DNA of 64,000 bases from Luminiphilus sp. Its GTDB lineage: Bacteria; Pseudomonadota; Gammaproteobacteria; Pseudomonadales; Halieaceae. The position numbers and the translations under genes were made by a program. The notes below the pieces were generated by a model. The model ran no database searches. It was not told the DNA's origin and worked only from the letters and a program-made list of their open reading frames with translations. Location of the stretch: contig JAQWUD010000036.1 in NCBI GenBank assembly GCA_029242325.1, forward strand, positions 1 to 64,000. Direction: 5' to 3'. Each line of letters begins with the position of its first letter. The stretch's first letter is position 1. Positions 27,206-36,210 of this stretch are shown here, one piece after another.

Positions 27206-27712
27206 TCACGCTTCTCTTTCTGCACTCCACTCCAAATCTTCAGCCAGTGCTTTTCTGGCTCGAGCCACTCGGCTCATAATCGTTCCGATGGGCACCTCTA
27301 ACAGCGCTGCCGCTTCGGCATAAGCACACCCCTCAACCGCGACCTTTACCAGTGCCGCCCGCTGCTCCGGTGGCAACTTCTCCATGGCCATCGCCACGCG
27401 ATCCAGCTGCACAGACTCATCAGTGTTGGCCGCAGTGGTCCCTGCGCCTTCCGAAGAGCCCTCGGAGAGGGCGTATCGATTCCGCACGTCTCTGGATCGG
27501 ATTTCGTCAATCCAAAGATTTCTACAGACCCGATGCGCCCACTTCGCCACGTGAGCGTCTTCCGGCATGCCTTTTGTCAACAAACGCTCCACGGTGATCT
27601 GAAGCAGGTCATCCGCATCGGTGGGATCAGAGGTCAGCGAGAGGCAAAATCGCTTCAGCCTCGGCAACTCCTCAATCAAATCCCGTCTCTGTTGGGCAGT
27701 CAGTTTGGCCAT
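27206..27712 (-). CDS. ECF-type RNA polymerase sigma factor
   Basis: A 168-residue sigma-70 factor with only regions 2 and 4. Region 2: RLKRFCLSLTSDPTDADDLLQITVERLL with AHVAKWAHRVCRNLWIDEIRSR. Region 4: EKLPPEQRAALVKVAVEGCAYAEAAALLEVPIGTIMSRVARARKAL. It is followed by its anti-sigma gene and stands divergent from a secreted subtilase, with 111 nt between. A short palindrome (27745-27759) lies in that gap. Autoregulation and control of the protease are likely but not shown. Confidence 0.92.
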   Translation of the reverse strand: MAKLTAQQRRDLIEELPRLKRFCLSLTSDPTDADDLLQITVERLLTKGMPEDAHVAKWAHRVCRNLWIDEIRSRDVRNRYALSEGSSEGAGTTAANTDESVQLDRVAMAMEKLPPEQRAALVKVAVEGCAYAEAAALLEVPIGTIMSRVARARKALAEDLEWSAEREA

Positions 27713-27744
27713 GGTTACCTATCTCTCATAATGACGGCTCAACA

Positions 27745-27759
27745 GGGGATTTATTCCCC
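27745..27759. promoter_or_regulatory. Short inverted repeat in ECF/subtilase divergent region
   Basis: GGGGA-TTTAT-TCCCC lies between the divergent sigma-factor and subtilase genes. It may be an operator or simply a small hairpin in the sigma-factor leader. Confidence 0.3.
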
Positions 27760-27823
27760 AAGCAGCGCATGATTACGGCTTTTTGCCATATGGGCGTAAC
27801 ACCGAAACGAGTAGACTCCCATC

Positions 27824-29089
27824 ATGTCGCGGCCTCAAACACCACATCAAGCCAAATATTGCCTCTTTCCCGCGCGGTGGTGGGTGTGGGCATGGCTGCT
27901 GGTCAGCCCTGTGCTGACGCTCGCGCAGGTAGAGGATACCGTCACGGAGATCATTTCTGAGGCAACGGAAGAGCGCATTGAGCAGGCGATGGAAGACCTT
28001 CTCAGCGACATCGAGTCGCGCATTGCAGAGGACTCCCTGCGGATTCAAACAGACCACTGGCTGGTCATGGCAGAGCCAGAGGTGTTTGATGAGTTGGCAC
28101 AGGAGGGCTACCTGTTTGATCGTATTAGTGAACTTTCCGGCTTGGGGTTTTTGCTGGCAGAAGTCGCAGCTCCCGCGAGTTTCGACCTGTCCGCAACCCG
28201 GGATGGTATTTACGAGGTGATTGGCGGTAAAAAAGCCGATGTCGACCTCAATCATCTTTACACTGCTGGCGTTCCTTCTGGCCCCATCGGGGATGAAGAG
28301 ATAGTGGGTCTGGCGCCACGGGAATTACTGATGCTGCCTCAGGATTTATCCGATCTGGCACTCAAGATCGGCGTGATCGACAGTAGCATTGATCGCAGTC
28401 ATCCGGCTTTCGCAGGCACCGCGATTTCAACGAGACGCTTTGTGAGCAACGACAGCCCCCCCAATGTGCACGGCACGGCGATTGCCTCAATTATTCTCAG
28501 TAGTGACCCGCTGGCCATGGGACTGGCGCCAAAAGCTGAAATTTTTGCGGCGGAAGTTTTCGATCAGAATGAGCAGCAAGGGGAGTTCGCCAGTACGGTG
28601 AGTTTGATCAAGGCGTTGAATTGGCTGGTCACACTCGATGTATCGGTGATCAACATCAGTTTGGCGGGGCCTCCCAACCGTTTGTTGGAGACCGCTCTTG
28701 CACGGGTGAGAGAAAAAGGTGTGCTGGCGATTGCCGCGGCGGGCAATGGTGGTCCCACGGCGCAACCCATGTACCCCGCTGCCTATCCAGAAGTCGTCGC
28801 GGTAACGGCAATCGATGCCAAAGGCAGAGCCTTTCGTCTTGCGAATCGCGGAGAATATGTGGATATCGCAGCGCCGGGAGTAAATGTGCGTCACGCGCTG
28901 GCGGGTGGCGGGTATGGTGCGTCCTCAGGGACCTCTTACGCGGTGCCCTTTGTCACGGTTGCGGTGGCACGGCTCCTCGAGTGGAGCGACGATCCTGCCG
29001 CCATACTGGACGCTTTGTATGCCAGTGCTATGGATGTGGGAGCGCCTGGGCGCGATCAGATATACGGCTTTGGTCAGCTGCAGTTCTAA
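27824..29089 (+). CDS. S8 family serine peptidase (subtilase)
   Basis: A 421-residue secreted protease. The signal peptide is at about 18-36 (RWWVWAWLLVSPVLTLAQ). An acidic helical prodomain follows. The catalytic triad is Asp in LKIGVIDSSID, His in NVHGTAIASII and Ser in SSGTSYAVPFV, with the oxyanion Asn in AIAAAGNGGP. All catalytic residues are present. The C-terminus ends soon after the domain, so no extra anchor is seen. It is divergent from the ECF sigma/anti-sigma pair and converges with a beta-barrel gene only 10 nt away, an arrangement suggesting a shared stress or maturation function. Confidence 0.9.
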   Translation: MSRPQTPHQAKYCLFPARWWVWAWLLVSPVLTLAQVEDTVTEIISEATEERIEQAMEDLLSDIESRIAEDSLRIQTDHWLVMAEPEVFDELAQEGYLFDRISELSGLGFLLAEVAAPASFDLSATRDGIYEVIGGKKADVDLNHLYTAGVPSGPIGDEEIVGLAPRELLMLPQDLSDLALKIGVIDSSIDRSHPAFAGTAISTRRFVSNDSPPNVHGTAIASIILSSDPLAMGLAPKAEIFAAEVFDQNEQQGEFASTVSLIKALNWLVTLDVSVINISLAGPPNRLLETALARVREKGVLAIAAAGNGGPTAQPMYPAAYPEVVAVTAIDAKGRAFRLANRGEYVDIAAPGVNVRHALAGGGYGASSGTSYAVPFVTVAVARLLEWSDDPAAILDALYASAMDVGAPGRDQIYGFGQLQF

Positions 29090-29098
29090 TCGGAGTGG

Positions 29099-29986
29099 TC
29101 AGAACGACAGCCTGAATTCAGTGCCGACTACGAGATCACTATAGCTCGCTGTTGGCAGGTTGGAATCGTAATCCGCATTCTTAATATGCAAAGCGAACGA
29201 CGTATGCTGTGTAGTGGAAATCCGGATTTCAGCCGACACTCGGAGCCGGGTATCTTCGCGTTCCACCTGAATAAAAGGGTCCGGAGCTTTGTATTGGCGG
29301 TCCTCCCATCGTGCCTCGAACTCTAGCTCAATCGGTAGACCGGAGAGGGTTTCACGATGCACGTAGCGAGCGCGGATAGCGTGTGATTCATAGTCGTATC
29401 GATTCGCTCTCGCGTTATCAATTCGGAATGAATACCCCACGACGGTGTAGCGTTTTAAGCCCTGGAGAAAATAGTAACTGTCGACCGAAATCGTATGGCT
29501 GTTGGCTTCTCGGCCGGGTCTTTTTTCGATTTCCTTCTCTCCGTAAACATACTCTCCTCGCATGAACCATTGTTTGCTGAGGAAGGCAGCGACATAGGGA
29601 GAGATGCGCTCGTAGGACAGGAAGTGCTCATCGTCCAGATCAGCGCTCACGTCGAACCAGTTGATGCCGATCGTGGTTTGGCCCACGGTGGTCTCGAAGT
29701 TCGCTCCTATCGAGGCAGTGCTTCGGTCTACTTGGGAAAAATTCTGGTAGCTGTCGTCGATCAGACTGGCTGAAAGCCTGACCGACGTCTCCTCCCCCAA
29801 GCTGAATTCAGCGGATCCTTGCGCCTCAAGCATGGTGACCTCATCTGATTCACCCGTCGCGCGCTCAAGTTCGTCCAGGCCGACATTGTCGTCCCAAGAA
29901 TAGCCAACCGCGAGATCCAGCCCCCATTCTGCGGCGGCAGTCTGCAGACTCAACATCGCCACTGGCGCGGCTACGAGCCAAGGCAA
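29099..29986 (-). CDS. Outer-membrane beta-barrel protein, unknown function
   Basis: A protein of about 295 residues with a signal-like N-terminus (LPWLVAAPVAMLSLQTAAAEWG) and alternating strands such as LAVGYSWDDNVGLDE, YVAAFLSKQWFMRGEYVYGEKE and HAIRARYVHRETL. It ends LVVGTEFRLSF with a terminal Phe, the usual outer-membrane signature. The start is uncertain: no ATG exists in the right place; the called start is a TTG, and CTG codons 5 or 8 codons upstream would lengthen the signal peptide. It converges with the subtilase. Confidence 0.7.
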   Translation of the reverse strand: MPWLVAAPVAMLSLQTAAAEWGLDLAVGYSWDDNVGLDELERATGESDEVTMLEAQGSAEFSLGEETSVRLSASLIDDSYQNFSQVDRSTASIGANFETTVGQTTIGINWFDVSADLDDEHFLSYERISPYVAAFLSKQWFMRGEYVYGEKEIEKRPGREANSHTISVDSYYFLQGLKRYTVVGYSFRIDNARANRYDYESHAIRARYVHRETLSGLPIELEFEARWEDRQYKAPDPFIQVEREDTRLRVSAEIRISTTQHTSFALHIKNADYDSNLPTASYSDLVVGTEFRLSF

Positions 29987-30128
29987 TAAATTTTTAGGCA
30001 GGTTTGTCAGGGAAATGGCGTGGGGTCAATGAACGATCGACGAGTATAAAGTCCTTCAGGGAGATTGTTGAGCTAACTCGGTGTTTAATTATACTCCCGT
30101 GTCGTGAACTGCTAATCAGAGATTCAAT

Positions 30129-30392
30129 ATGAGTGCTCCAGAGACACAACAAGATGCCATTCAAGCTTTTATCGATCTGGCCAATGAGATGAAGGCGGAC
30201 GGTGCATCGGTGCAATTGATCTCCACGGCGATGATGCGCGCCTGTGCGGTCTACTCCACTTATGTGGTGGCAGGGAATGAGGGTGCCCTGAGAGAGACAG
30301 GGGTAGAGAAACTCAAAGAAGTATTTGGCCAGCAACTCGAGGTCGTTCAGAAATCCAAGCTGGCGCAAGTCTCGACCAAATCTTCCGAGTGA
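30129..30392 (+). CDS. Small DUF3144-like protein
   Basis: An 87-residue soluble helical protein. AFIDLANEMKADGASVQLISTAMMRACAVYSTYVVAG resembles the DUF3144 pattern (I-x-LANE, then a helix ending in an aromatic residue), though similarity is judged by eye. Function unknown. It is monocistronic, facing the convergent glutamate-synthase-like gene. Confidence 0.6.
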   Translation: MSAPETQQDAIQAFIDLANEMKADGASVQLISTAMMRACAVYSTYVVAGNEGALRETGVEKLKEVFGQQLEVVQKSKLAQVSTKSSE

Positions 30393-30413
30393 GTCTTTAG
30401 GTGATGTGGCTTT

Positions 30414-31904
30414 TTAGTCCTGCTCTGGCTGCAAGCTTTTAGGCCTGCCGTTTCCATCAATGACAAAAGCGTGTTTCGGGCCCAGCTCGTGGGCGTCCAT
30501 TACGCCAGCGCTCAGCGCGATGAGCTTCACCTCTTGCTGAATAGCACGCGCGAAATTGGCCACCCTGTTCGCTTTGATTGCGGGGTTTAGGCCCCGCTGC
30601 AGTTTTTTGTCATGAGTGGTGATGCCGGTGGGGCAGGTGTTTTGATTACACTGCATAGCCTGAATACACCCTAGCGCGAACATAAACCCCCTGGCGGAAT
30701 TGACGCTATCGGCTCCAAGGCAAAGCGCGGCGGCCACCCCGGAGGGGTTGACCATTTTCCCCGAGGCGATCACCCGTATTCTCTCCCGAAGGCCTGCCGC
30801 GCTCAACTTGGCGCTCAGCCTGGGGAGTGACTCCCAAACAGTCAGGCCAACATTATCAAATAGACTTTGGGGCGCTGCTCCTGTGCCGCCGTCCGCGCTG
30901 TCCAGAGTAATGAAGTCGGGCGCGCTGGCCGCCCCTCTGGCATTAATTTCAGCGAGTAAGTCGTCAAGCCAGTCTGTCTGCCCCATCACGAACTTGATGC
31001 CCGCAGGCTTTCCTGTGAGATCGCGCACTGTCGCTATGAAATCAAGTAGCTCAGCGCTGGAGCGAATATCAGGGTGTCGGTTGGGGCTTATCGAATCCTG
31101 ATCCTTGGGAATGCCCCGGGTGGAAGCGATGACATCCGTGATTTTTTCGGCGGGCAGAATGCCTCCTTTCCCGGGTTTTGCGCCCTGTGAAAGCTTGATC
31201 TCAAACATCTTAACTTGATCGTGCTCGGCCACAGTTTTGAGTCGCTCGGCGTCGAGGTTACCGTGTTTATCTCGCACACCATATTTAGCGGTTCCAATCT
31301 GAAAGATGATGTCGCAGCCGCCCGACAGATGTTGTGGTGCCAATCCTCCCTCGCCAGTGTTGAGCCAGATTCCAGCGTCCTTGGCGCCCAAAGACAATGC
31401 CGTAATGGCCGGCTCCGATAGTGCGCCATATGACATGGCCGAGATATTGAAAAAAGAGTGGGTGCGGTAAGGGATTCGTGCAAACCCCTCACCGTACGCA
31501 ATGGGGTTGGGTGTATGTGCCGCAACTTCCTTTGAAGTCGGCGGAAAGCCTGCGTTGAGGAAAAAAACATCTCCTGGTTTATCCAGAGGCCTGGTTGAGC
31601 CAAAGGCAAGTGTGCCGTCTAGGTTTTTCGCCGCTTTGGCGATCCACGTTCTTTGCGCGCGGTTAAACGGCAACTCCTCGCGATCCATTGCAAAGAAGTA
31701 CTGCCTGAAGAACACACCCAAATGTTCAAAGAAGTAGCGGAGCCGGCCAATAACCGGGTAGTTTCTCCTGATGGCTTGTGTCGTCTGGGTAACGTCCACC
31801 ACATAGAGGATGGCGATAAAGATGACCCCAAGCAGGATCGCCAAGGCTACCAGCATTACGCTGATGTCGAGTACGCTTTGCAAAATAGTAATAAAACTTT
31901 CCAT
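30414..31904 (-). CDS. FMN-binding glutamate synthase family protein
   Basis: A 496-residue protein with two N-terminal membrane helices (VLDISVMLVALAILLGVIFIAILYVV) followed by a glutamate-synthase alpha-subunit-like TIM barrel. Shared motifs are INTGEGGLAPQHL-type (here LNTGEGGLAPQHLSGG), VKMFEIKLSQGAKPGKGGILP, LDSADGGTGAAPQ, and the 3Fe-4S cysteine cluster in CIQAMQCNQNTCPTGITTHD. It lacks the glutaminase domain, so it is not a full GOGAT. Related stand-alone proteins are annotated as FMN-binding glutamate synthase family, and their donors and acceptors are uncertain. Confidence 0.88.
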   Translation of the reverse strand: MESFITILQSVLDISVMLVALAILLGVIFIAILYVVDVTQTTQAIRRNYPVIGRLRYFFEHLGVFFRQYFFAMDREELPFNRAQRTWIAKAAKNLDGTLAFGSTRPLDKPGDVFFLNAGFPPTSKEVAAHTPNPIAYGEGFARIPYRTHSFFNISAMSYGALSEPAITALSLGAKDAGIWLNTGEGGLAPQHLSGGCDIIFQIGTAKYGVRDKHGNLDAERLKTVAEHDQVKMFEIKLSQGAKPGKGGILPAEKITDVIASTRGIPKDQDSISPNRHPDIRSSAELLDFIATVRDLTGKPAGIKFVMGQTDWLDDLLAEINARGAASAPDFITLDSADGGTGAAPQSLFDNVGLTVWESLPRLSAKLSAAGLRERIRVIASGKMVNPSGVAAALCLGADSVNSARGFMFALGCIQAMQCNQNTCPTGITTHDKKLQRGLNPAIKANRVANFARAIQQEVKLIALSAGVMDAHELGPKHAFVIDGNGRPKSLQPEQD

Positions 31905-31994
31905 ATGACCCTGCCGGCTTGTGAGTGTCCAGAGGTTGGGGAGTTTACGACTGTATCGGGATGCTCGCTAGTTACGCGCCGTCGTGCTGTCTGC

Positions 31995-32984
31995 TCATTG
32001 CAGGAGCATCATCACGGCTTCTGGCGAGCTGTTCGCTTGCGCAAGCATAGCGGTGCTGGCGTCTCTCAGGATTTGTGCTTTGGCCAGCGACGCGGTGGTA
32101 ATGCCGTAATTAGTATCGAGAATTCGGCTACGACTCGCTTTTGTGGCGATTGACTGTGTGGTCATGCTATCGACGGCATGCGTCAATCGATTGTGTACAG
32201 CGCCAAGTTTAGCTCGTGAGGACATCACGTTTGCAAGCAAGTCATCGATATTTTTTACGGTTGAATTTGTGGCACCTATGCTCACGCTGTTCATGTAGTT
32301 GGCGTGGCCAGTATCCAGAACGTGATTCGAGTACATACTGCCGGCCGACTCTCCTCTGAATGAGCCAAGATCGCCGTTGGTATCGCCGCTCATGTAGAAA
32401 AAATAACCCCAGCCGGACAGCACTTCGGAGGTGGTAAAGGAATAAGGTGAGCCATCTGGGGTGAAGGAGGTGCTAATCGACCCAGCCGATCCGAGGTTAA
32501 AATTAAGGTCCATCACGACAGCTTGGCCGTCGTTTCGCCATCCGGTTGAGCCGGGTACGACACCGTCAGGGTTAAAGAATACATTTTGGTTTTGATAGGT
32601 GGTATGGGTGATAATCGCCTCTATCCCCAGCACGATCTCATCGAACTCCCTTTGAAGCAGCTGAAGATCGGTTGCGCTATTAGTATCGGTAGAGGCTTGT
32701 AGTGCCAGTTCTCTCAAGCGCTGATACATGTTCCCCATCTCTGTGAGTGCACCATCAATGGTCGATACCATTCCCATAGCATCTGCTGCTGCATTGATAG
32801 AGGTATCCAGTTCTCGAATTTGCGAGTTCAATCGTGTGCTGATGGCGAGGCCAGCCGCATCATCAGAGGCAGAATATATGCGCGAGCCTGTCGAGAGATG
32901 CTTCATGGCACTATCGATACCGCGTTCGCTACTCACTAGAGATGCTCGTGCAGTCGACGCGCTAATGTTTGTGTGGATAATCAT
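31995..32984 (-). CDS. Flagellin
   Basis: A 329-residue structural protein of the flagellar filament, secreted by the type III flagellar apparatus. The conserved N-terminal D0/D1 region is present (SSERGIDSAMKHLSTGSRIYSASDDAAGLAISTRLNSQIRELD), as is the C-terminal D1/D0 (ASLAKAQILRDASTAMLAQANSSPEAVMMLL). The variable middle (about 130-240) includes FYMSGDTNGDLGSF. The ATG at 32984 is preferred to the TTG just before it. A near-consensus FliA promoter lies 69-95 nt upstream. No other flagellar gene is in the window; the gene stands alone. Confidence 0.93.
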   Translation of the reverse strand: MIIHTNISASTARASLVSSERGIDSAMKHLSTGSRIYSASDDAAGLAISTRLNSQIRELDTSINAAADAMGMVSTIDGALTEMGNMYQRLRELALQASTDTNSATDLQLLQREFDEIVLGIEAIITHTTYQNQNVFFNPDGVVPGSTGWRNDGQAVVMDLNFNLGSAGSISTSFTPDGSPYSFTTSEVLSGWGYFFYMSGDTNGDLGSFRGESAGSMYSNHVLDTGHANYMNSVSIGATNSTVKNIDDLLANVMSSRAKLGAVHNRLTHAVDSMTTQSIATKASRSRILDTNYGITTASLAKAQILRDASTAMLAQANSSPEAVMMLLQ

Positions 32985-33052
32985 CAATTCGTTTTAGCCG
33001 CGGATTCAGACTCTTACCTTAAGTTAATCTCTATTAAGTGGGGGCAAAGTAA

Positions 33053-33079
33053 AAATCGGTTTGGCGAGAAAAAACTTTA
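33053..33079 (-). promoter_or_regulatory. Sigma-28 (FliA) promoter of the flagellin gene
   Basis: On the minus strand TAAAGTTT (33079-33072) is followed by exactly 11 nt and ACCGATTT (33060-33053). The sigma-28 consensus is TAAAGTTT-N11-GCCGATAA, so the -35 half is perfect and the -10 half keeps CCGAT. Confidence 0.8.
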
Positions 33080-33230
33080 GGGACTTAGGGGATATTTTCA
33101 TCGGTTCTCTAAGGTTTAGGTTTAGCCGCTCGACAGGGAATACGTGCGGGCGCAAACCACGATAATAAGGAAACTGGCCTCTGCAAGGGACTTAGTTAAC
33201 TTCGGAAGGCGCATTGCCACGCCGATATAA

Positions 33231-34073
33231 ATGCAAAAAAGTTACTCAAGGAAAACAACAAAGTGCCCACACCTGTGTGGTTCGCTGGTAACGGATCTTC
33301 AGCTTGCTGAGGTGTCAGCTGAGCAAGTAACTGCGCTGAGACCCCTTCTTTTTGAACGCTAGTGCTCTTTTTTCATAATCAGTATTTGTCAGTCGATGAT
33401 CATCTGTCTTTTGCGAATAAATTTGGCGACATTGTGATCAATAAATTATTTGGCATGGTTGATGACTATCCGGAGATTGCAGAAGTTCGCAAAGAGCCAG
33501 AGCAAACCGATGAACATCGGGGGTGGTTGGCATACGGACCACAGTTACGATTGGGAGCCTGCTCTTGGGTCGATTCTCGTCGCTCGCGAATTGCCCTCAT
33601 CCGGCGGTGATACGTTGTTTATCAATATGCAGTCTGTCTACGCTTCTCTGCCCGCTGAACTCAAAATTCGCATCGCAAAACGGGTAGCCATTCACTCCAA
33701 CGAGCACATTTACGGTGAGAGCGGGTATTACGCGGGGACAGATCTAGCGCCATTACTCAACGGCTCCGAGGGTGTTGGCAATGCAGAGCATCCAATGGTG
33801 ATCAGGCACCCTCAGACCGGTGCTGAAGTGCTCTACGTTAATCCCGGCCATACGATTGGCGTAAAGGATATGGAGCACGATGAAGCGATCACGTTGCTGG
33901 ATGTGCTCTACGAGTATGCGCAACAGCCCAATTTTCAATGCCGTTGCGCGTGGCGTCCGGGTTCGGTTGCCATTTAGGATAGCCGGCTCACCTGGCATCT
34001 CGCAGAAAATGACTATCACGAGGAGCGAAGATTGATGCATCGCATCACCATTGCAGGTGAGGCGCTCGAGTAA
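33231..34073 (+). pseudogene. TauD/TfdA-type 2-oxoglutarate dioxygenase, decayed
   Basis: The gene can be read in three pieces. From ATG 33231 the frame gives DLQLAEVSAEQVTALRPLLFER, then stops at TAG 33360; shifting by one base gives VLFFHNQYLSVDDHLSFANKFG. A second shift near 33510 gives MNIGGGWHTDHSYDWEP, with the HxD iron motif. An amber codon at 33976 interrupts SVAI-(Trp)-DSRLTWHLAEND, which carries the distal His, and the frame goes on to HRITIAGEALE and TAA at 34071. Total length is a multiple of three, so one deletion and one insertion cancel. The intact ancestor would be about 280 residues. Confidence 0.8.
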
Positions 34074-34432
34074 ACAGTGTGATGGTTTCCCTGACTTCAA
34101 AGAGGCAGTATTCGCTGACGGCTGATTAATCGTGTGTTGGTACCGGAGGCCCCGAGCATTTCTGGCCCAAGGAAACACACGGCTTCAAAGATCCGTGAAA
34201 ACTCAGCATTCTCGGGGAACACTCTCGCCGTCAAGGCCGTGTTTGGTGCGACCATTATCGATACCCCTAGGCAGGTGGCCATGCCCCGCACGGATATGTA
34301 TAGGTCTGATTGGACTTGATGGGGTGTTGAGGGTGTAACGTAGAGGGGTATAAGGGGCAGGAATGGGCGGGTTTCAAGTTTTACGCTGCAATCCAATACA
34401 AACAGGTTCAACAATACGCAGAGGACCAAAAT
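34074..34432. other. Intergenic region with island boundary repeat
   Basis: 359 bases between the dioxygenase pseudogene and the amine oxidase. A 110-codon minus-strand frame (34097-34429) is open, but I recognise no family and see no ribosome binding site. The region holds a 16-bp match to the 3' end of tRNA-Leu at 34136-34151. Confidence 0.4.
34136..34151 (+). repeat. Direct repeat of tRNA-Leu 3' end (att-like), left copy
   Basis: GTTGGTACCGGAGGCC is identical to 38812-38827, which covers the last bases of the tRNA-Leu gene including its encoded CCA. The two copies have the same orientation and are 4.7 kb apart, as expected for the ends of an element inserted at a tRNA 3' end. Confidence 0.6.
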
Positions 34433-35986
34433 ATGTCGTCAGTCAGTGAAGTGTTTTTGGCTCTACTTATCCAGGTTCAAAGCTTTGGTCAATCAACTAA
34501 CAATAATGAGGTCACGTCGCATGACGTTATTGTCGTGGGAGCGGGCGCCGCGGGACTCTACGCGGCTAAAACCCTTCAGGGCTTCGGATATGAGGTCCTA
34601 ATAATAGAAGCTGCGGATCGAATTGGGGGGAGAATAAAGAGCGAAACCCTGGGTGATATGCGTGTCGAACTTGGCGCAGAGGAGCATTATTTGGCGCAAG
34701 GCGACAATCCAATTTGGAACGCTATGATCGCTGAGTTCGGCAATGACATTTATGTTCAGCCGCATCAGGGGTCCAGCGCGTTCTCGATGGACAACGGCGC
34801 AGGGACGTGTTGGACAGAGTCGTTCGCGCTGAATCCATGTGCAAACGACTCAGACGTCATGGCGGTGGATGATTTTTGGGATTGGTACCAACTTCTCGAG
34901 GCCCATCAGGACCCCAACTCAACTTTGGCTGATGACGTTTTTAGTGAGTATGGTGTGGGTGCTGGTCACCGAGCGTATCATCTGTATGACGCAGGCATTG
35001 CAGGCGCAACTTTCGCTACCAACTTAGATCAACTCGGTGCTAGAAGCCTTGCGCTAGAGAGTAATGAGTGGATCTTGTCTGACACCATAAGGGCAATAGC
35101 GGACAAAGACCTTGGTTATTCCGATGCGCTGGAGCGGTTGTGGTGGGATGAAGTCGTGTCGGCTAATGATATTTTGTTGAATACACCGGTTGAGGTAATA
35201 GATACAACTGGTGATCAGGTACTGGTTGTCGATGCAAATGGTGGAAGGCACTTGGCCAGGCAGGTCATTGTCACCGTTTCAATTGGCGTCCTGCAATCGG
35301 GTGCGATTGAGTTCAAACCAGAATTGCCTGCTTCTACGATCAAAGCTTATATGGGAATTGGATTTGACAGCGGAATGAAAGTCGCCGTCCGTTTCTCCAG
35401 CCCATGGTGGGAGACAGAGGGGGAGCCACTGGCATGGCTGGTCACGGAGGGTGTTGCAGGGGTGTGCTGGGTTCCAAGCGACTACAAGAAAAACTCAGCC
35501 TCCCATATCCTCATGTGTTACCCAATGGGCGATAACAGTCGTGCACTCAGGGCTCTAGCAGGCAATGGCAATTCGTCGGCAATAGTGAATGCTGTATTGA
35601 ACGATTTGGACAACACATTTCCTCAGGCCCCCAATGCTGCTTCTGCAAACTACATTGAAGCGTTGGTAGAAGACTGGGGAGCTGACCCATTTACAAGGGG
35701 GGCGTATTCTTATCCCAAGATTGAGACAGTTCTCTCGATAGAAGTTGACAATAAACGCCTTGATCTCAAGGTGCCCGTGGCAGGCGATAGAATTTTTTTT
35801 GCTGGAGAGGCGACACATGAAACGCACCCGGCCACTGTTGTCGGTGCCATTCATGAGGGAGAGCGGGCCGCATTGGAGGTTCATTCAGTGAACGGGTCAC
35901 CTGGAAAGCCTCCAGAAAGCCGTTTATCAAATCATGGTCAGAGTAGGGTCACCATCTGCAAAGAAGGAGATAGCTGCCGACGGTAG
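34433..35986 (+). CDS. Flavin amine oxidase (FAD-dependent)
   Basis: A 517-residue monoamine-oxidase-like flavoprotein. The dinucleotide-binding motif is VIVVGAGAAGLYAAKTL, followed by GGRI in EAADRIGGRI. The C-terminal FAD motif is RIFFAGEATHETHPATVVGAIHEGERAA. The N-terminus has a weak hydrophobic stretch (VFLALLIQVQSF), so export is possible. A tail of about 35 residues after the expected family end suggests the original stop was lost. The gene is less GC-rich than the core genes of the window and lies inside the segment bounded by tRNA-Leu repeats. The amine substrate is not predictable. Confidence 0.85.
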   Translation: MSSVSEVFLALLIQVQSFGQSTNNNEVTSHDVIVVGAGAAGLYAAKTLQGFGYEVLIIEAADRIGGRIKSETLGDMRVELGAEEHYLAQGDNPIWNAMIAEFGNDIYVQPHQGSSAFSMDNGAGTCWTESFALNPCANDSDVMAVDDFWDWYQLLEAHQDPNSTLADDVFSEYGVGAGHRAYHLYDAGIAGATFATNLDQLGARSLALESNEWILSDTIRAIADKDLGYSDALERLWWDEVVSANDILLNTPVEVIDTTGDQVLVVDANGGRHLARQVIVTVSIGVLQSGAIEFKPELPASTIKAYMGIGFDSGMKVAVRFSSPWWETEGEPLAWLVTEGVAGVCWVPSDYKKNSASHILMCYPMGDNSRALRALAGNGNSSAIVNAVLNDLDNTFPQAPNAASANYIEALVEDWGADPFTRGAYSYPKIETVLSIEVDNKRLDLKVPVAGDRIFFAGEATHETHPATVVGAIHEGERAALEVHSVNGSPGKPPESRLSNHGQSRVTICKEGDSCRR

Positions 35987-36210
35987 CGCACAGATCGCCG
36001 GGGCTCCTGCTCTCGATGAAAGCTTCGACGATTGCAGAATGTAGGTCGGATGCGTTTTATAGTGGCACGGTTTGCGCGCCACGCCTCCCAAATTCAAAAA
36101 CCATGGAAGATTTCTAAGGCTATTCCTGAGATTGCTCACATTGCGACGGCCTATTGGTAAGCTCAGAGGATGGCTGACACACTGCTGTTCACTCCTATTC
36201 CCTCAGCCAC

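Noticed and set aside
6866-33978. Two Trp-to-TAG changes as a sign of amber reassignment
   Set aside because: TAG is the normal stop of intact genes here (recJ, DUF1289, the Glu-Pro protein), and the dioxygenase also has frameshifts, so both are ordinary pseudogene lesions.
34097-34429. 110-codon minus-strand frame containing the att-like repeat
   Set aside because: Unrecognised, no ribosome binding site; the exact 16-bp tRNA match explains the sequence better. Left as intergenic.
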